Below are positions 9,295 through 21,085 of a stretch of 64,000 nucleotides of DNA, one piece after another. The notes under the pieces were generated by a model. The model ran no database searches, was not told where the DNA came from, and was given only the letters and a program-made list of their open reading frames with translations. The position numbers and the translations under genes are program-made. How positions within the stretch are numbered: position 1 is the stretch's first letter; each line of letters begins with the position of its first letter. The stretch lies in NCBI GenBank assembly GCA_031761405.1, contig JASEVX010000005.1, positions 6,221,724-6,285,723 on the forward strand, in the 5' to 3' direction. This stretch comes from Serripes groenlandicus. Its lineage: Eukaryota > Mollusca > Bivalvia > Cardiida > Cardiidae.

Positions 9295-10179
9295 TCAACC
9301 CTTTCCCACATGCAAACACCTTTTGACGATCTCCAGCCGATGATTTAAAAATATTGTGTCTAAAGGAAAAATTGCTCATGATGAAGAATTACTCCTTTTA
9401 TCACAATGTTTTCAGGTCTATTCATTGATTTTACTTTCATTCAATGTAACTTTTGATTTTTTTTTCTAGACATTTTCCAAGTAATCTGCTTCAGTTTTGT
9501 GGTTGGCTTCCGTTCTTCGCACTCAGGGTTGCAGGGACACAGCTATCAAAGAAGCTATAATTATGGCAAATGATCAGTAAAATGTTTAAATAATATATTT
9601 TGAAACAGGCAAGAAAATATTTTGCAGAACTTATCCTTGGTTAACTTAACCTTGATAAACATTGTCTCTAATTTTTCATCCAATCTTCTATCAAATCTTG
9701 GTCAAATTCAAAACTTGATCAAAAACTATGTCACTAGGTCAAATGGTAGAATAACCTTTTGAACACTGTAGAAGTCAATTGTTTTTATCCAATCTTCAAG
9801 AAAATTAATCAGAACATTTTGTCTCCATCAAATCTCAAATTCAAAACTGGGTCATGGGGGTCAAACACTAGGTTATTTTGTCAAATGTTATAATAACTTT
9901 ATTAACACTCTAGAGGCCTCATTTAGCTTCCAATATTTATGACAAATCATCATCACTTTTTGTCTCCCATCAATCTCAGTCTTGTTGTAAGCCGGGTTCA
10001 TTGAGGTCATAAACAAGGTCACTAGGTCAAATTTAAGAAAAACTTTCTGAACACTCAAGGGGCCACATTTTTCCTCCAATCCTTATGACATATCATCAGA
10101 ATTTTTTATCTCCATCAAATCTAGGTCACTAGGTCTAATTTGATAGCAGCTTTATAAATACTGTGGAGGCCACATTTTT
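9295..10179. repeat. MITE remnant, then AGGTCA-rich interspersed repeat
   Basis: 9295-9500 is a decayed MITE. From about 9650 the sequence belongs to the family that recurs at 28600-28930, 30110-30500 and 35900-37100, marked by CACTAGGTCAAA, CTCCATCAAATCT and GAACACTCTAGAGGCC motifs. It is interrupted at 10180 by the next element and resumes after 11650 (CTTCCAATTTTCATGAA). No gene seen. Confidence 0.6.
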
Positions 10180-11650
10180 ATGCCCCCAGAATCTCCGATT
10201 CGGTGGGCATCTAGTTTTTGGCCTGTCTGCACGTCTGTCTGTCTGCACGAAAAAAACTTTAACCTTGACCACTACTTTTGAACCATAACAGGTACGGCTA
10301 CCATATTTCACATGTGTATTCCTTGTGACATGACCTTTCTGTCAGTACCAAAATTGTTGACCTTGCAACCTTGACCTTTGACCTAGATGTTGCCATTCTC
10401 GAAAAAAACCTTTAACCTTGGCCATTACTTTTGAACCATAACAGGTACGGCTACCATATTTCACATGTGTATTCCTTGTGACATGACCTTTCTGTCAGTA
10501 CCAACATTTTTGACCTTGCGACCTTGACCTTTGACCTAGATGTTGCCATTCTCGAAAAAAACTTTAACCTTGGCCATTACTTTTGAACCATAACAGGTAT
10601 GGCTACCATATTTCACATGTGTATTCCTTGTGACATGACCTTTCTGTCAGTACCAACATTTTTGACCTTGCGACCTTGACCTTTGACCTAGCTGTTGCCA
10701 TTCTCGAAAAAAACTTTAACCTTGGCCATTACTTTTGAACCATATTTGGTACGGCTACCATATTTCACATGTGTATTCCTTGTGACATGACCTTTCTGTC
10801 AGTACCAACATTTTTGACCTTGCGACCTTGACCTTTGACCTAGATGTTGCCATTCTCGAAAAAAAAACTTTAACCTTGGCCATTACTTTTGAACCATAAC
10901 AGGTACGGCTACCATATTTCAAATGTGTATTCCATGTGACATGACCTTTCTGTCAGTACCAACATTTTCGACCTTGCGACCTTGACCTTTGACCTAGATG
11001 TTGCCATTCTCAAAAAAAACTTTAACCTTCACCACTACTTTTGAACCATAACAGGTAAGGCTACCATATTTCACATGTGTATACCTTGTGACATGACCTT
11101 TCTGTCAGTACCAACATTTTTCACCTCACGACCTTGACCTTTGACCTAGATGTTGCCATTCTCGATAAAAACTTTAACCTTGACGACTTCTTTTGAACCA
11201 TAACAGGTACGGCTACCATATTTCACATGTGTATTCCTTGTGACATGACCTTTCTGTCAGTACCAACTTTTTTGACATGGTGACCTTGACCTTTGACCTA
11301 GATGCTGCCATTCTCAAAAAAAACTTTAACCTTCACCACTACTTTTGAACCATAACAGGTAAGGCTACCATATTTCACATGTGTATACCTTGTGACATGA
11401 CCTTTCTGTCAGTACCAACATTTTTCACCTCAAGACCTTGACCTTTGACCTAGATGTTGCCATTCTCGATAACAACTTTAACCTTGACGACTACTTTTGA
11501 ACCATAACAGGTACGGCTACCATATTTCACATGTGTATTCCTTGTGACATGACCTTTCTGTCAGTACCAACATTTTTGACCTGGTGACCTTGACCTTTGA
11601 CCTAGATGTTGCCATTCGGGGGCATCAGTGTTTCACAAACACATCTTGTT
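10180..11650 (+). mobile_element. HINE/pearl-like element with nine 152-bp core repeats
   Basis: Starts TTTATGCCCCC and ends with the inverted GGGGGCAT, then GTGTTTCACAAACAC (a 6-bp-stem hairpin) and ATCTTGTT. Between them are nine tandem units of 152-153 bp, each with ACTTTAACCTTGG, GAACCATAACAGGTACGGCT, TTTCACATGTGTATTCC and GACCTTGACCTTTGACCTA. Subterminal inverted repeats, a 3' hairpin and an internal tandem array are the layout known for Helentron-associated elements and for bivalve pearl elements; that assignment is inference. It has no protein and is inserted in the AGGTCA repeat. Confidence 0.75.
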
Positions 11651-12176
11651 CTTCCAATTTTCATGAAGGTATATTTTGTATTTGGATAGTTCTTGTTTTA
11701 CAAACAAGTAAGCTTCCAGCAAACTTAAAATCAGTAAAGTTTGCCACAAGCTTGCAGTTTGCAACAACAACAATAGGAAGTTGTGAATTTTCAATGTTAT
11801 ACCATGTGACAGTTAAATTTAGGCAACGTTTTCACAATACGCTCGTTATCACAAATTGTCATCATTATTTTCATAGTGACTTTTAAGTATCTTTACATGA
11901 TATTGATAAAGCAGATAAAATAAACCTTAAATGAAGATTTTGCAAGTACAGAATTTACTCAGAAATGACAATGTCTGCAACTTGGAATTGACAGGTTAAC
12001 TTATGTTAAAGACTGTTTATTCAGGGATTTATTGTGAAAATATATTATGTTGTAAAGGGTTAAGATAGAAAATTTCATTTATTTAGTATAAACAATTTAT
12101 GCAATAATTAATTAAAATTAATTAAAATTTCAATATGGTTTTGGACGTAAATTGAAATCTTTGGTAATTTTTTCTA
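11651..12176. other. AT-rich sequence, no gene seen
   Basis: The first 30 bases continue the host AGGTCA repeat. The remainder is unique and AT-rich, with a short ATTAATTAAAATTAATTAAAAT run near 12108. No splice-flanked open frame was found. Confidence 0.5.
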
Positions 12177-12404
12177 TTAACCTTTTCCCACAATATAGAC
12201 ACTTTCTGAGGTCTCTGCAAGAGACTACTTTGAAAAAAGTTATGACTGAAGGAGAATTGTTCATATTGAGCAATTTCACCATTTGTCACAATGTTTTCGA
12301 CTCTATATACATTCTAAAACTAAACGTTTGTAATATTATCAATATTTATCTCCTGATGATTTCTTTCGTCTGCCGCTGATTTGTTTTGTATGAGAAAGGG
12401 TTAA
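12177..12404 (+). mobile_element. piggyBac-type MITE, full length
   Basis: TTAA at both ends, AACCTTTTCCCAC left and GAGAAAGGG right. The TAGACACTTTCTGAGG head and the CTGATTTGTTTTGTATGAG tail are clear. The central hairpin is weak (GGAGAATTGTTCATATTGAGC). Confidence 0.8.
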
Positions 12405-12536
12405 AAGGTTGTGGGATTGCAAGCTTGCGTGGTAGCGTAACCATATGAGCTTGCACAATCTTAATAAGGTTGCACATGCTTAAAGGTAGGGTTGTGAATG
12501 TTCCAGTCACAATTAAACTGCATGCTTAAGGAAGTT

Positions 12537-13060
12537 AGTTGTGTGCTTATTTTACCCCCTTTGATGAAGAGGGGGTATATAGGTCTCACTGTGTCGGTTG
12601 GTCGGAAGCCATATTTTGTCTGGCCTATTTCTTACAAACCACTTGGTGGAATTCAATACAATTTTACATGAAGCTTCTATACCAAGAGGCAAGAGGTTGC
12701 GGCACTACGGTCAAGGTGGAGTGCCCTTGGGCAAGGCACATTTTTAAGCCTAGTACTGGTTTGTTTACCCAGGGATCATGAATAAGTGAACTGTCGCCGT
12801 GATATAACTAAAATAATGTTTAAAGCCGTGTAAACCCCAATAAATATAAATAAACTATACCAAGAGGAGATGTGCATATCCTAAAGGTCTTACAATTGCA
12901 TGTTATTTTACAGAGTTATGGCCCTTTTACTTATTAAGTTATTGTGTAGGTCAAGGTGCTGTTTAGTGGGAATTTATCATCTTCAGTGATAGTTCTAGTT
13001 TTAATTGCTACAGTAATCTTGTTGTGACCTTGCTGCAATCTAAATTAAGGTTGCAGTTTT
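12537..13060 (+). repeat. 'GAAGAGGGGGTATAT' bivalve repeat with a SINE 3' end inside
   Basis: Opens with CCCCCTTTGATGAAGAGGGGG, a self-complementary start, and includes TTGGTCGGAAGCC and GAGTTATGGCCC motifs. At 12776-12850 it carries the SINE 3' domain (TGAACTGTCGCCGTGATATAAC...GTAAACCCCAATAAAT). A second member at 42326-42590 also has a SINE 3' end next to it. The open frame across 12539-12781 is not supported as a gene. Confidence 0.6.
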
Positions 13061-13486
13061 GGTTTGGGGATCTTGTTCCTCTTTCCACAATGTTTCTAAA
13101 ATTTGTCTGCTGCAAAAGATGTAAAGTTGTGAAAGGGTTAATTTTCTCCTAAATATGTGTTAAAGGTTAAACAAGCGGAATTAACAGAACTTTATCATTA
13201 TCATAATCTTTTCTGAAGTGTTATTTTACACCTTCAAAACGAATTCACTTGATGAAAGAAAATAGTATACCTGACTGCTCTAACCCTTTCCGACATAAAC
13301 CAAATCTTCAGCAGATGACTTTGAACACATTCAGGCGAAAATGAAAGCAATATTGTTATTATTGAATAAAGTTGAAAACATTGTGAAAGCTATTCATCAT
13401 GAGCAATTTCTCCTTTTTCCACAGTGTTTTCTAAAGTCATCTTCTGCATATGCGCCAAAAAGCATCTGTATATGATTAAGGGTTAA
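13061..13486. mobile_element. MITE half-copy and a full MITE (13280-13486, minus)
   Basis: 13070-13141 is the tail half of a MITE (TTGTCTGCTGCAAA...GAAAGGGTTAA). 13280-13486 is a full copy in minus orientation, from CTAACCCTTTCCGACATA to TAAGGGTTAA, with a degraded core (TTCATCATGAGCAATTTC). Confidence 0.65.
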
Positions 13487-14655
13487 AATAAAACAGCGAT
13501 TTGCCGATAATTTCACTGATCGCTAGCAATGATTGCAATGTATTAAGAGAATTTATAATGTTGGTTTTTATGGGTATTGAACTTAACCTTTTCCCACATA
13601 CAGATCATTTTTAATGCCTTTATAGCAGATGACTTTCGCAACATTTGTGGAAAAAAGAGTTATTTCCCCTAAACATTTAGAATTCAAAGTCATCAATCAG
13701 TATAATTTATATTCTCCTCTCATTACTAGCCTGTTGTTAGAAAATGCTGCAAGCAACACAAAATTCAAATTAAATAGAAATAATAAAAATTTACTAAATT
13801 GTTTGTATGAAGTCTACTTTGTAAATGACTTACAAACATATTCTACAGCTGATTACTTATGAAAACATACAGGAAAAAGGAGAACTATCAGTTGTCTTAG
13901 ATATTTTCCAAATCAGTCATTGACAGTTTGTTAAAAATGAAGAAATGGTTCGTGCCCACTGCACTTGAGGATTGTTTTTTATCACAAAAAGGCAGTGAAC
14001 CTGTCGGGGTCAAAATACCTTGAAAGTGACACAGTCTATTGAATTCAATTAGTCCTTCTGTTTTCTATTGTAGTACAATACCGGCTTTAGATGCCTATCT
14101 CACATTAGGACAGACCGCGACAAAATGGACCTCCTCAATCTATTATAGGTTTATTGAATTATTGGTATGAAATTTAAACTGATAAAGACGTCATTTTATG
14201 GCTCATACTATTGCTGTGAAAATATTATTGGAAAAGGAGAAATTGCTTATGGCTTTATCCTGTTCTTCACCTCTGTATCCAAACTTTACTTCAAAACAGA
14301 CAACAACAAAGTATAATATTTAAGGTAAATTGTTAATACATTGCCAAAAAGCCAATAAAGTCACATCTTCCTTTTACTGTTATACCTTTTAGCCTTAATG
14401 AAATAATGAAATAAAAAAAAAAATGAAATGAAAGGAAATGAAAATTGGAACAGGTTGTTTGTGAGTTTATTATGTTCCCACACTAAATAAATCTGCAATA
14501 ATAATTGAAAAGATATTCAAACCGTGTTATAAAAGGAGAAGTTGCTCATTATAAGCAATGTCTCCTTTTGCCATATTTTTTCCTAAATCAGTTGCTGAAA
14601 TGTATCAAATGCATCTGCATGCTTGAAAGGGTAAATAATAAGACCATTTTGTTTT
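13487..14655. other. Mostly unique AT-rich sequence with MITE scraps
   Basis: MITE scraps lie at 13582-13700 and 14470-14635 (GAGAAGTTGCTCATTATAAGCAA core). The rest shows no repeat I recognise and no supported coding sequence. Confidence 0.45.
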
Positions 14656-15243
14656 TTAGCTCGACTTTTCAAAGAAAAGGCAAGCTATCCTACTCGCCTT
14701 GGCATCGGCGTTGGCGTTTTCATACCACTATTTTTCAAAACCATAACAGATTTTGCTTTGAAACTTACAAAACTTGTTCACCATCATTACCTTCATCAAC
14801 AGACAAGAGTTCATAACCTTCGTCAAGGTTTTTGTTAGAGTTATGGCCCTATTTCAACTTAGAATTTTGGTTAGTTTTTACATACCACCCCACTTTTTTT
14901 CAAAACAATTAGGGATATTGCTTTGAAACTTACAATACTTTTTCACCTTCATTACCTCCATCAAAAGACAAGATAACATAATTCTGTGAAGGTTTTTGTC
15001 AGATTTAATGCCCTTTTTCTATTAAGAAAATACTTTGAATCTTGATAAAATCCAATTATAGACCCCCATATGTAGGAAAGAGAAGGTAACTCTTGACTTA
15101 ATAGTATCTTGCTGCTAATGTCCCTTGTTTACACTTTGAAAAATACAGAGATATTTGTTTTGCCTTTTACTGCAAAAAGTTTTGTTTTATTGGCGAGCAC
15201 TAAAAAATGTTGATCATGCTGTCTTATGGACAGCTCTTGTTTT
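14656..15243 (+). repeat. 'AGCTCG' interspersed element
   Basis: Starts TTTTTTAGCTCGACTTTTC followed by a complementary AAGAAAAGGCAAGCTA, then CGGCGTTGGCGTT. It ends with a GCTGTCTTATGGACAGC hairpin followed by TCTTGTTT. Other members lie at about 40065-40640 and 46462-46682. The 3' hairpin plus CTTGTT resembles the ends of the 152-bp-core elements. Confidence 0.6.
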
Positions 15244-15902
15244 TCAAATCATTAGCTGTACAACATGGTACATTTTAGTATGCCGTATTTGTTTTGAAAG
15301 ATAAACCATCTAAAAATCTGTAACAAAAGCTGTAATTGATTTTTCTGATGAAATTTGAGGAGTTGAGAAGAGTAGATAGGACTTTTGTGCTATCATATCA
15401 GATGTTTTTACCCAAAGTGAATTTCATTCATCGCATTGCTGATCATATTCGTGTGAGTGAAGTGGGAAAGCTTTAACCTACCATTACAAGCTTATCAGAT
15501 TCATCTTTACAACAGCTTTGGGCAAGAAATCTCTGAAAAGGTTCTATTGTTTTACTTGTAATATTTATGAGTACAATAGTTTGTGTCATAAGAAAAGCAG
15601 TGTTTTTATCTGATGCTAATAACTATAAACTATTATGAGTAGCTATCCAGGAATGCCCAACCTTTTGGTACTTGTGGCAATTGTAGAAAGGAGCTATCTG
15701 TGATTTATGTAAGCTTTGCCTCTTCCCAGATACAACAAATCTGTGACAGGCAACATATATTATAAGCAATTTCTTCATTTCCACAATGTTTTGAATGTCA
15801 TTTACTGTAGAGGTGTTAAAGTGTGTCTACATGAGGGAAATGGTTAAACTGATTGTTATATTAGCCTCTTGTAAAGTTCCATTTATCAGATCTGGATATA
15901 CA
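15244..15902. other. Unique sequence with one MITE remnant
   Basis: 15718-15846 is a shortened MITE (CTCTTCCCAGATACAAC to GAGGGAAATGGTTAA). Nothing else is recognisable. Confidence 0.45.
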
Positions 15903-16498
15903 CTGGTTGCAAATGCCTTATGGATGGTTATGGCAAGCCCCACGCCAAACCTGTAACCATTTGAAATGCCTTATGGATGGTTATGGAAAGACCCACGCCA
16001 AACCAGTATTATCCTTTTAAATGCCTTATGGGTGGTTTTGGCAAGCCCTACACCAAACCAGTAACCATTTTAAATGCCTTATGGATGGTTATGGCATTGC
16101 CCTACACCAAACCTGTAACCATTTTAAATGCCTTATGGATGGTTTTGGCAGGCTCCACACCAAACCTGTTACCATTTTAAATGCATTTATGGATGGTTTC
16201 GGTAAGCTCCACGCCAAATCTGTCACCATTTGAAATGCATTATAGATGGTTTTGGTAGGCTCCACGCCAAATCTGTAACCATTTTAAATGCCTTATGGAT
16301 GATTTTGGCAGGCTCCACGCCAAACCTGTTACCATTTTAAATGCATTTATGGATGGTTTCGGTAAGCTCCACGCCAAATCTGTCACCATTTGAAACGCCT
16401 TATAGATGGTTTCATCAGGCTCCACGCCAAACCTGTAACCATTTTAAATGCCTTATGGATTGTTTCGGTAGGCTCTACGCCAAACCTGTTACCATTTT
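15903..16498 (+). repeat. 53-55 bp minisatellite, about 11 units
   Basis: Unit landmarks are AAATGCCTTATGGATGGTT, then GGC(A/T)(A/G)GC(C/T)CCACGCCAAA, then CCTGTAACCATTT. Units start at 15911, 15964, 16019 and so on. Open frames on both strands here are by-products of the repeat. Confidence 0.9.
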
Positions 16499-17552
16499 CC
16501 AGATAAAGATAACAATTAATGCCATCTTAGTTAACAATTTATCAATCATTGAGGAAAAAGAAGAAATTGCTTGTTTTGACACATTATCTCCTGCTACATA
16601 GGCATCAAATACTGTCTCTTTCAAAATTCAGATAGAGATGTTTTGAATGGAAGTAATACAGCATATCCTTGATGGTTAGAGGAATTTCCATCTGCCTACA
16701 TTACACCATGTCATTGAGTACATTTCTATAACCAAACTGCTCATTACATGTTTGATGCTTAGGAATCTAGACACACTTCCTCATTGAATACAGCTCTGTA
16801 TGTTGCTGATATTTACTATATTGAGTAAGCTGTTCTAAGCATTTTGACGCATCTGCAGTAAACATACAACTTTAGAAAACATTGAGACAAAGGAAGAAAT
16901 TGCTCAACATGAGCAATTTTCTCCTTTTCCACGATGTTTTCAGCTCTATTTAGGAATTTGGAGGCTTTCAAAGATGTTTACTACAGAATATTAGTATGTT
17001 CAATTGTTGGAAAAGGTTAAGGTTTAATGTTGCTTCAACAATTTTTTAGAATCCACATTAAATTTGCTGAGCTAGCATAGTCAACAATTTTGTTACATAA
17101 TTTGTGAAACAATTTCTCACAAATCAATCTTTTGATATGTTTATGACGCATATATCACACTGTTTTTCAATTTTATTTCTACGTGTTTTAAGACTGCCCA
17201 TATTCTTGTCCAACTACAGACCTAAGTAACAATATCTATGTGGGAAAGCAGCCAGTAATCCATGAAAAATGTTATAGATTGACTGTTTACCTGAAATAAT
17301 TTGAACTGTCAGATCCCAATTAATCTATGAATGTTTACTAATATAGCATTTCACAGCCATCTACTTTGAAAAATAATGCAATATCTAGATATTTGAAGGT
17401 AAAACATTGATACAGTAAGTTGAAAATATTGAGGGAAAAGGGAAAAATGGGATTTCTCCTTTTCCCACACAGATTTCAAAATGTATATGCAAAAATGTCA
17501 TAAGTTGTCTGTATGAGGGTAAGGGTTTAACAGTCTTAATGATGGAACACGT
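16499..17552. repeat. Degenerate MITEs in AT-rich sequence
   Basis: MITE remnants lie at 16835-17025 (core TTGCTCAACATGAGCAATTTT) and 17380-17530. Between 17025 and 17380 the sequence is unique and AT-rich, with no gene seen. Confidence 0.5.
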
Positions 17553-17783
17553 TTAACCCTTTCCCACTTGTAGACACTTTTTGTTGCATATACAGCAGAC
17601 GACTTTTGAAAACATTGTGACAAAATGAGAAATTGCTCAAAACAAGCAATTTCTCTTTTTGCCACAAAGTTTTCAACTTGTTTCAGTTATTATACCTTCA
17701 TTTCTAGATATTTTCCGTGTTTTGCATGAGGGTTTTCAAAGTCATCTGATGCAGAATGTTGTATGTTGGAAAGGGAGGGTTAA
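17553..17783 (+). mobile_element. piggyBac-type MITE, CCCACT variant
   Basis: Full copy flanked by TTAA. It has the head TAGACACTTTTTGTTGC, hairpin TTGCTCAAAACAAGCAA, and a tail GTTGTATGTTGGAAAGGGAGGG. Confidence 0.8.
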
Positions 17784-18680
17784 AATGCACTGTCTACCTG
17801 ATGTAGTACTTTTCAGTCGTCTGCTATTGAAAACGTCGGAGGAAAAAGGTGTAACTTGTGGTAAATTGGAAGTATGTTTTTCGGTACAGACTCATAAACT
17901 ATTGTGGGAAAAGATCATTTATAGCTTGTCTGTTTTTCGAAGAAAAAAATGGATTATTGTGATTCTCTTGGCAGCGTCGTCGTTGTCTGCATTGTGACAA
18001 AACTTTAACCTTACCTCATAACTCAACATTTTCAAATGAAACTTAGTACACTTATTCCAAGTCACATAATTTTGGCTTTAATAATAATTCAACTTAAAAA
18101 AGCTTACGAGCTTTGGCATTTTTTTTGAAAACATTTTGGCAAAGGAGAAATTGCTCATAAAGAGCAATTATTTCTCTTTTTTACACAATGTTTTTAACTT
18201 TATCCAATAATTATTCTTGCTTGTTTAGAGTCTCCATATTTGTAACTTAATAATTTGAAAGTCTTCTGCTGCAGATTAGTAGGTGGTTCATAAAACAACC
18301 TGTTTGTTCATCCTTACCTGTGATTTAAAACATTTGAAGGGAGATAACTGAGACAAGCCTAAGTCAGGCTCTGTGAAGTTAAATAGTATAAGCCCCATTA
18401 ATTACAACATTTGTTTATTCATAAAGTCAGCTAATTAAATTCCGTTAAAAACTACGCCAGAGTTTACCTGTACCTATTCATTTCTACCACCTGTGAACAT
18501 TTTATGATTTCTCAAAATTGAGAGTGCCAAGAAATTGGTAAAACTCTTTCCTCTATTTTTGTTCATGCAAGCTCAATTAAAAGTTAATATGGATAACAGC
18601 ATACAAATTTGATAACAATATATCAGAAGTAGCAATGGCATTCATTTATATATATATACAACTTGGATATTATAATGGAA
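17784..18680. repeat. 'AGCTTG/AGCTCG'-type fragment and a MITE remnant
   Basis: 17915-18100 resembles the AGCTCG family (TATAGCTTGTCTGTTTTTCGAAG, then CAAAACTTTAACCTTACCTCATAACT). 18115-18290 is an end-less MITE with a GGAGAAATTGCTCATAAAGAGCAATT core. 18290-18680 is unique and AT-rich. No gene seen. Confidence 0.45.
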
Positions 18681-19081
18681 TGCCTGTTTTAACCCTTTTC
18701 CACATACAAAATGAATGAAAATCTCTATAAATAAAAGTTTTATTATAGATAAAGAGCTCAAGTGTTGTAGCAAAAAAGGATTAATTGCTTAGAATGACAA
18801 ATGTGAGCAAAATTCCCCTGCTTCAGATGCGCCAAAACGCATCTGCACGTGGGAAAGGGTTTTCTTTAAGTTTTATAACCCTTTCCCCACTTACAGATGC
18901 ATTCTGTTGAATCTATGTAGACACATTTTGAAAATATTGTGGCAAAAGGAGAAATTGCTCATAATGAGCAATTTCTCCTTTTGTCACAATGTTTTCAATT
19001 TTTCAACTTACATTTATTGAGATTTTCCCTATCTTTAATCAGATCTTTGCTGCAGATTTGTTCTATATGGGGTAGGATTAA
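18681..19081. mobile_element. Two MITEs; 18875-19081 carries a near-perfect 27-bp-arm hairpin
   Basis: 18690-18860 is a shortened copy. 18875-19081 is a full CCCACT-type copy. Its centre, 18935-18990, reads ATTGTGGCAAAAGGAG...AAATTGCTCAT and back again in inverted order with a single mismatch, forming the longest clean hairpin seen in the family here. Confidence 0.75.
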
Positions 19082-19530
19082 AGTCTGAAGTACGGTACAA
19101 TATTTGAAAGTCTTGTGATCTAAAACTAAACTTTAATTTTTAAATAATTTCACATGAATGATCCAAGGATATGTCCTCTACAAATTGCTATGTTGATTCT
19201 TCCCTTGGGGCTGTGACATGTGCAGTTTTACACTTAATTGTAAAATTCTTTTCCCCTAAAATGACCTGTCCCACTTTGAAATATTCTCATACATTATGAT
19301 CCTTGTCCTATTATAACTGACTTTAAACCCGTCTGGCAGAAAAATCCTATTTGACGAAAATAGCTGGCCAAAAAGTCCTAGGCCAAAAAGTCCGGGACAA
19401 AACATCCGGGCCGAAACGTCCTACAACCGGTTACAATCTACTAGGACGGTTCCTGATCTGACATTTAAAGAGTCGGCTGCTTTGAAAGTCTAAAATTAAA
19501 TAATTATAAGATCTTCAAAATTGTAAATTT
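19082..19530. other. Unique sequence with a short AAAAGTCC repeat patch
   Basis: Around 19365-19425 the motif (C/G)CCAAAAAGTCC(T/G) appears four times with changes (AAAAAGTCCTAGG, AAAAAGTCCGGG, AAAACATCCGGG, GAAACGTCC). No gene seen. Confidence 0.5.
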
Positions 19531-20439
19531 AACCCTTTCCCTCGTTCAACAAATCTGCAGCAGACAACTTTGTAAACATCTTGGCAAATATATGAATTAT
19601 CTCTGTAAATAAAAGTATAATAATTGAATAGAGTTGAAAACATGTTGCAAGCCATCTTCTGCAGAAGCATCAAAATATATCTGTATGAGGGAAAGGGCTT
19701 TTATATTGATGCAGAAGAGAAAACATGTCTGCTTCATACTGGTATCAAAAGTATCTGTATCAATAATGGCAAAGTATAAATTTTATCAAATTTTATGAAT
19801 CATTTGGAATAGAGTATTATCGTGGCAAATTTTTCGATTGAATAATGAGAATGGTCAACTCTTTCCCACCTGCAGACGTATTTCGGCGCAATAGCAGCAG
19901 ACGACTTTTGAAAACATTGAGACCAATGGTGAAATTCTCCTTTTGGCCACAAATGTTTAACAATTAGCTATCTTTTAAGGACATTTTTCCAGGTTTTTGT
20001 CACAATGTTTTCAAAGTAGTCTGCCGCAGATTTGTTGTACGTGGGAAAGGGTTAACCCTGTGTCACATTCAACAATTATGCAGCACATAACTCTGAAAAT
20101 ACAAATAATTCTATAAATTAAAGTTAATTACTGAATACAGTTTCAAACACATTCTAATGCTCATGTCTGCTGCAGATGCGTTAAGGCGTAACTGTGTGTG
20201 GGAAAGAGTTGCCTTTTGACACATTTGCAGCAGATTATTTCATGATGTGCAATTACTCCATTTGTCACAATGTTTACCACTCGACTGAATAATAAACGCT
20301 TTCACTTATTGAGATTTTCCGGTATTGTTTTTGTCTAGTCGTCTGCTGAATATTTGTTGTAAGTGGGAAGAATTAGAAGGTGTGAATGGAGTAATATTCC
20401 TATTTGTAAGGTGTGGACATTGATAAGTTTATAGATCTG
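19531..20439. repeat. MITE cluster
   Basis: A minus copy lies at 19532-19697, a full plus copy at 19855-20055, and a minus copy at 20052-20214 that shares its TTAA with the previous one. A partial copy is at 20215-20372. Two back-to-back copies sharing one TTAA suggest that one landed in the terminal target of the other. Confidence 0.65.
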
Positions 20440-20669
20440 TTAACACTTTCCCTCATATTGACGCTTTCTGACGCCTCTGCAGCAGACAGCTTTTTGAAAA
20501 CATAGTGACAAAAGAAGAAATTGGTCAAAACGAGCAATTTCTCCTTTTGCCACAATGGTTTCCTCTTTAAGTCATAGGTTATCCATTCAATTATAGAGAT
20601 TTTCTATTTTTTGACAAAATATGTTCAAAGTCGTCTGCTGCTGAATTATTGTATGAGGGAAAGGGTTAA
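20440..20669 (+). mobile_element. piggyBac-type MITE, CTCATA subfamily, full
   Basis: 230 bp with both TTAA, head CTCATATTGACGCTTTCTGACG, GCAGCAGACAGC, core TTGGTCAAAACGAGCAA (one arm changed), and tail TTGTATGAGGGAAAGGG. Confidence 0.88.
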
Positions 20670-20861
20670 ACTGATTCACAGCAAGAATGCAAACCTTTGT
20701 GAGTTTCAACTAGTTAATATGGGTATAAGTAGGGTTACATTTTGGGATCGTATCTCAGGCGTCTGTCAATCTATCTGCTTGTTCGTCATGTATTGACTTT
20801 GGCTTTGGCTATTGAAAGACGATATGGTATGTTCCTCGAAGGATTCTGTAAACGTTAAAGT

Positions 20862-21085
20862 TATATGGAATTTAGTTTAAACTTATTTATTTTAAATCGA
20901 TTGCGAAACAAGCTTTAAGCTTATATTAATCACGCTCGATGTCTGCTTCCTGGATACTTAACCAGTACTCGCGCCGATTGTGTGGAAAAATCCCAAAGTC
21001 AGGACCCGCTCATCACGGGACTCGAACCAGGGACCTTTGATGTGAGAGGCCGACGCTCTACCTCTGCACCACTGTCTATATGGAA
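20862..21085 (-). mobile_element. tRNA-derived SINE, family 1
   Basis: Reading the minus strand, the head has GTGGTGCAGAGGTAGAGCG (A box-like) and CCTGGTTCGAGTCCCGTG (B box-like). An unrelated body follows with CGCGAGTACTGGTTAAG and a tail rich in AAGCTT and TTTAAA. A shorter copy of the same family is at 33655-33815. Confidence 0.7.

Noticed and set aside
9516..9585. Short frame reading G-C-R-D-T-A-I-K-E-A-I-I-M as an ASCC3 or other exon
   Set aside because: There is an AG before it, but no GT donor before the stop codon, and it does not resemble the expected neighbouring ASCC3 residues.
16021..16601. Overlapping open frames on both strands
   Set aside because: These fall in the 53-55 bp minisatellite and are by-products of repetition.
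17659..17997. 112-codon open frame as a membrane protein gene
   Set aside because: It starts inside a MITE and runs into an AGCTTG-type repeat; no splice sites or family resemblance.
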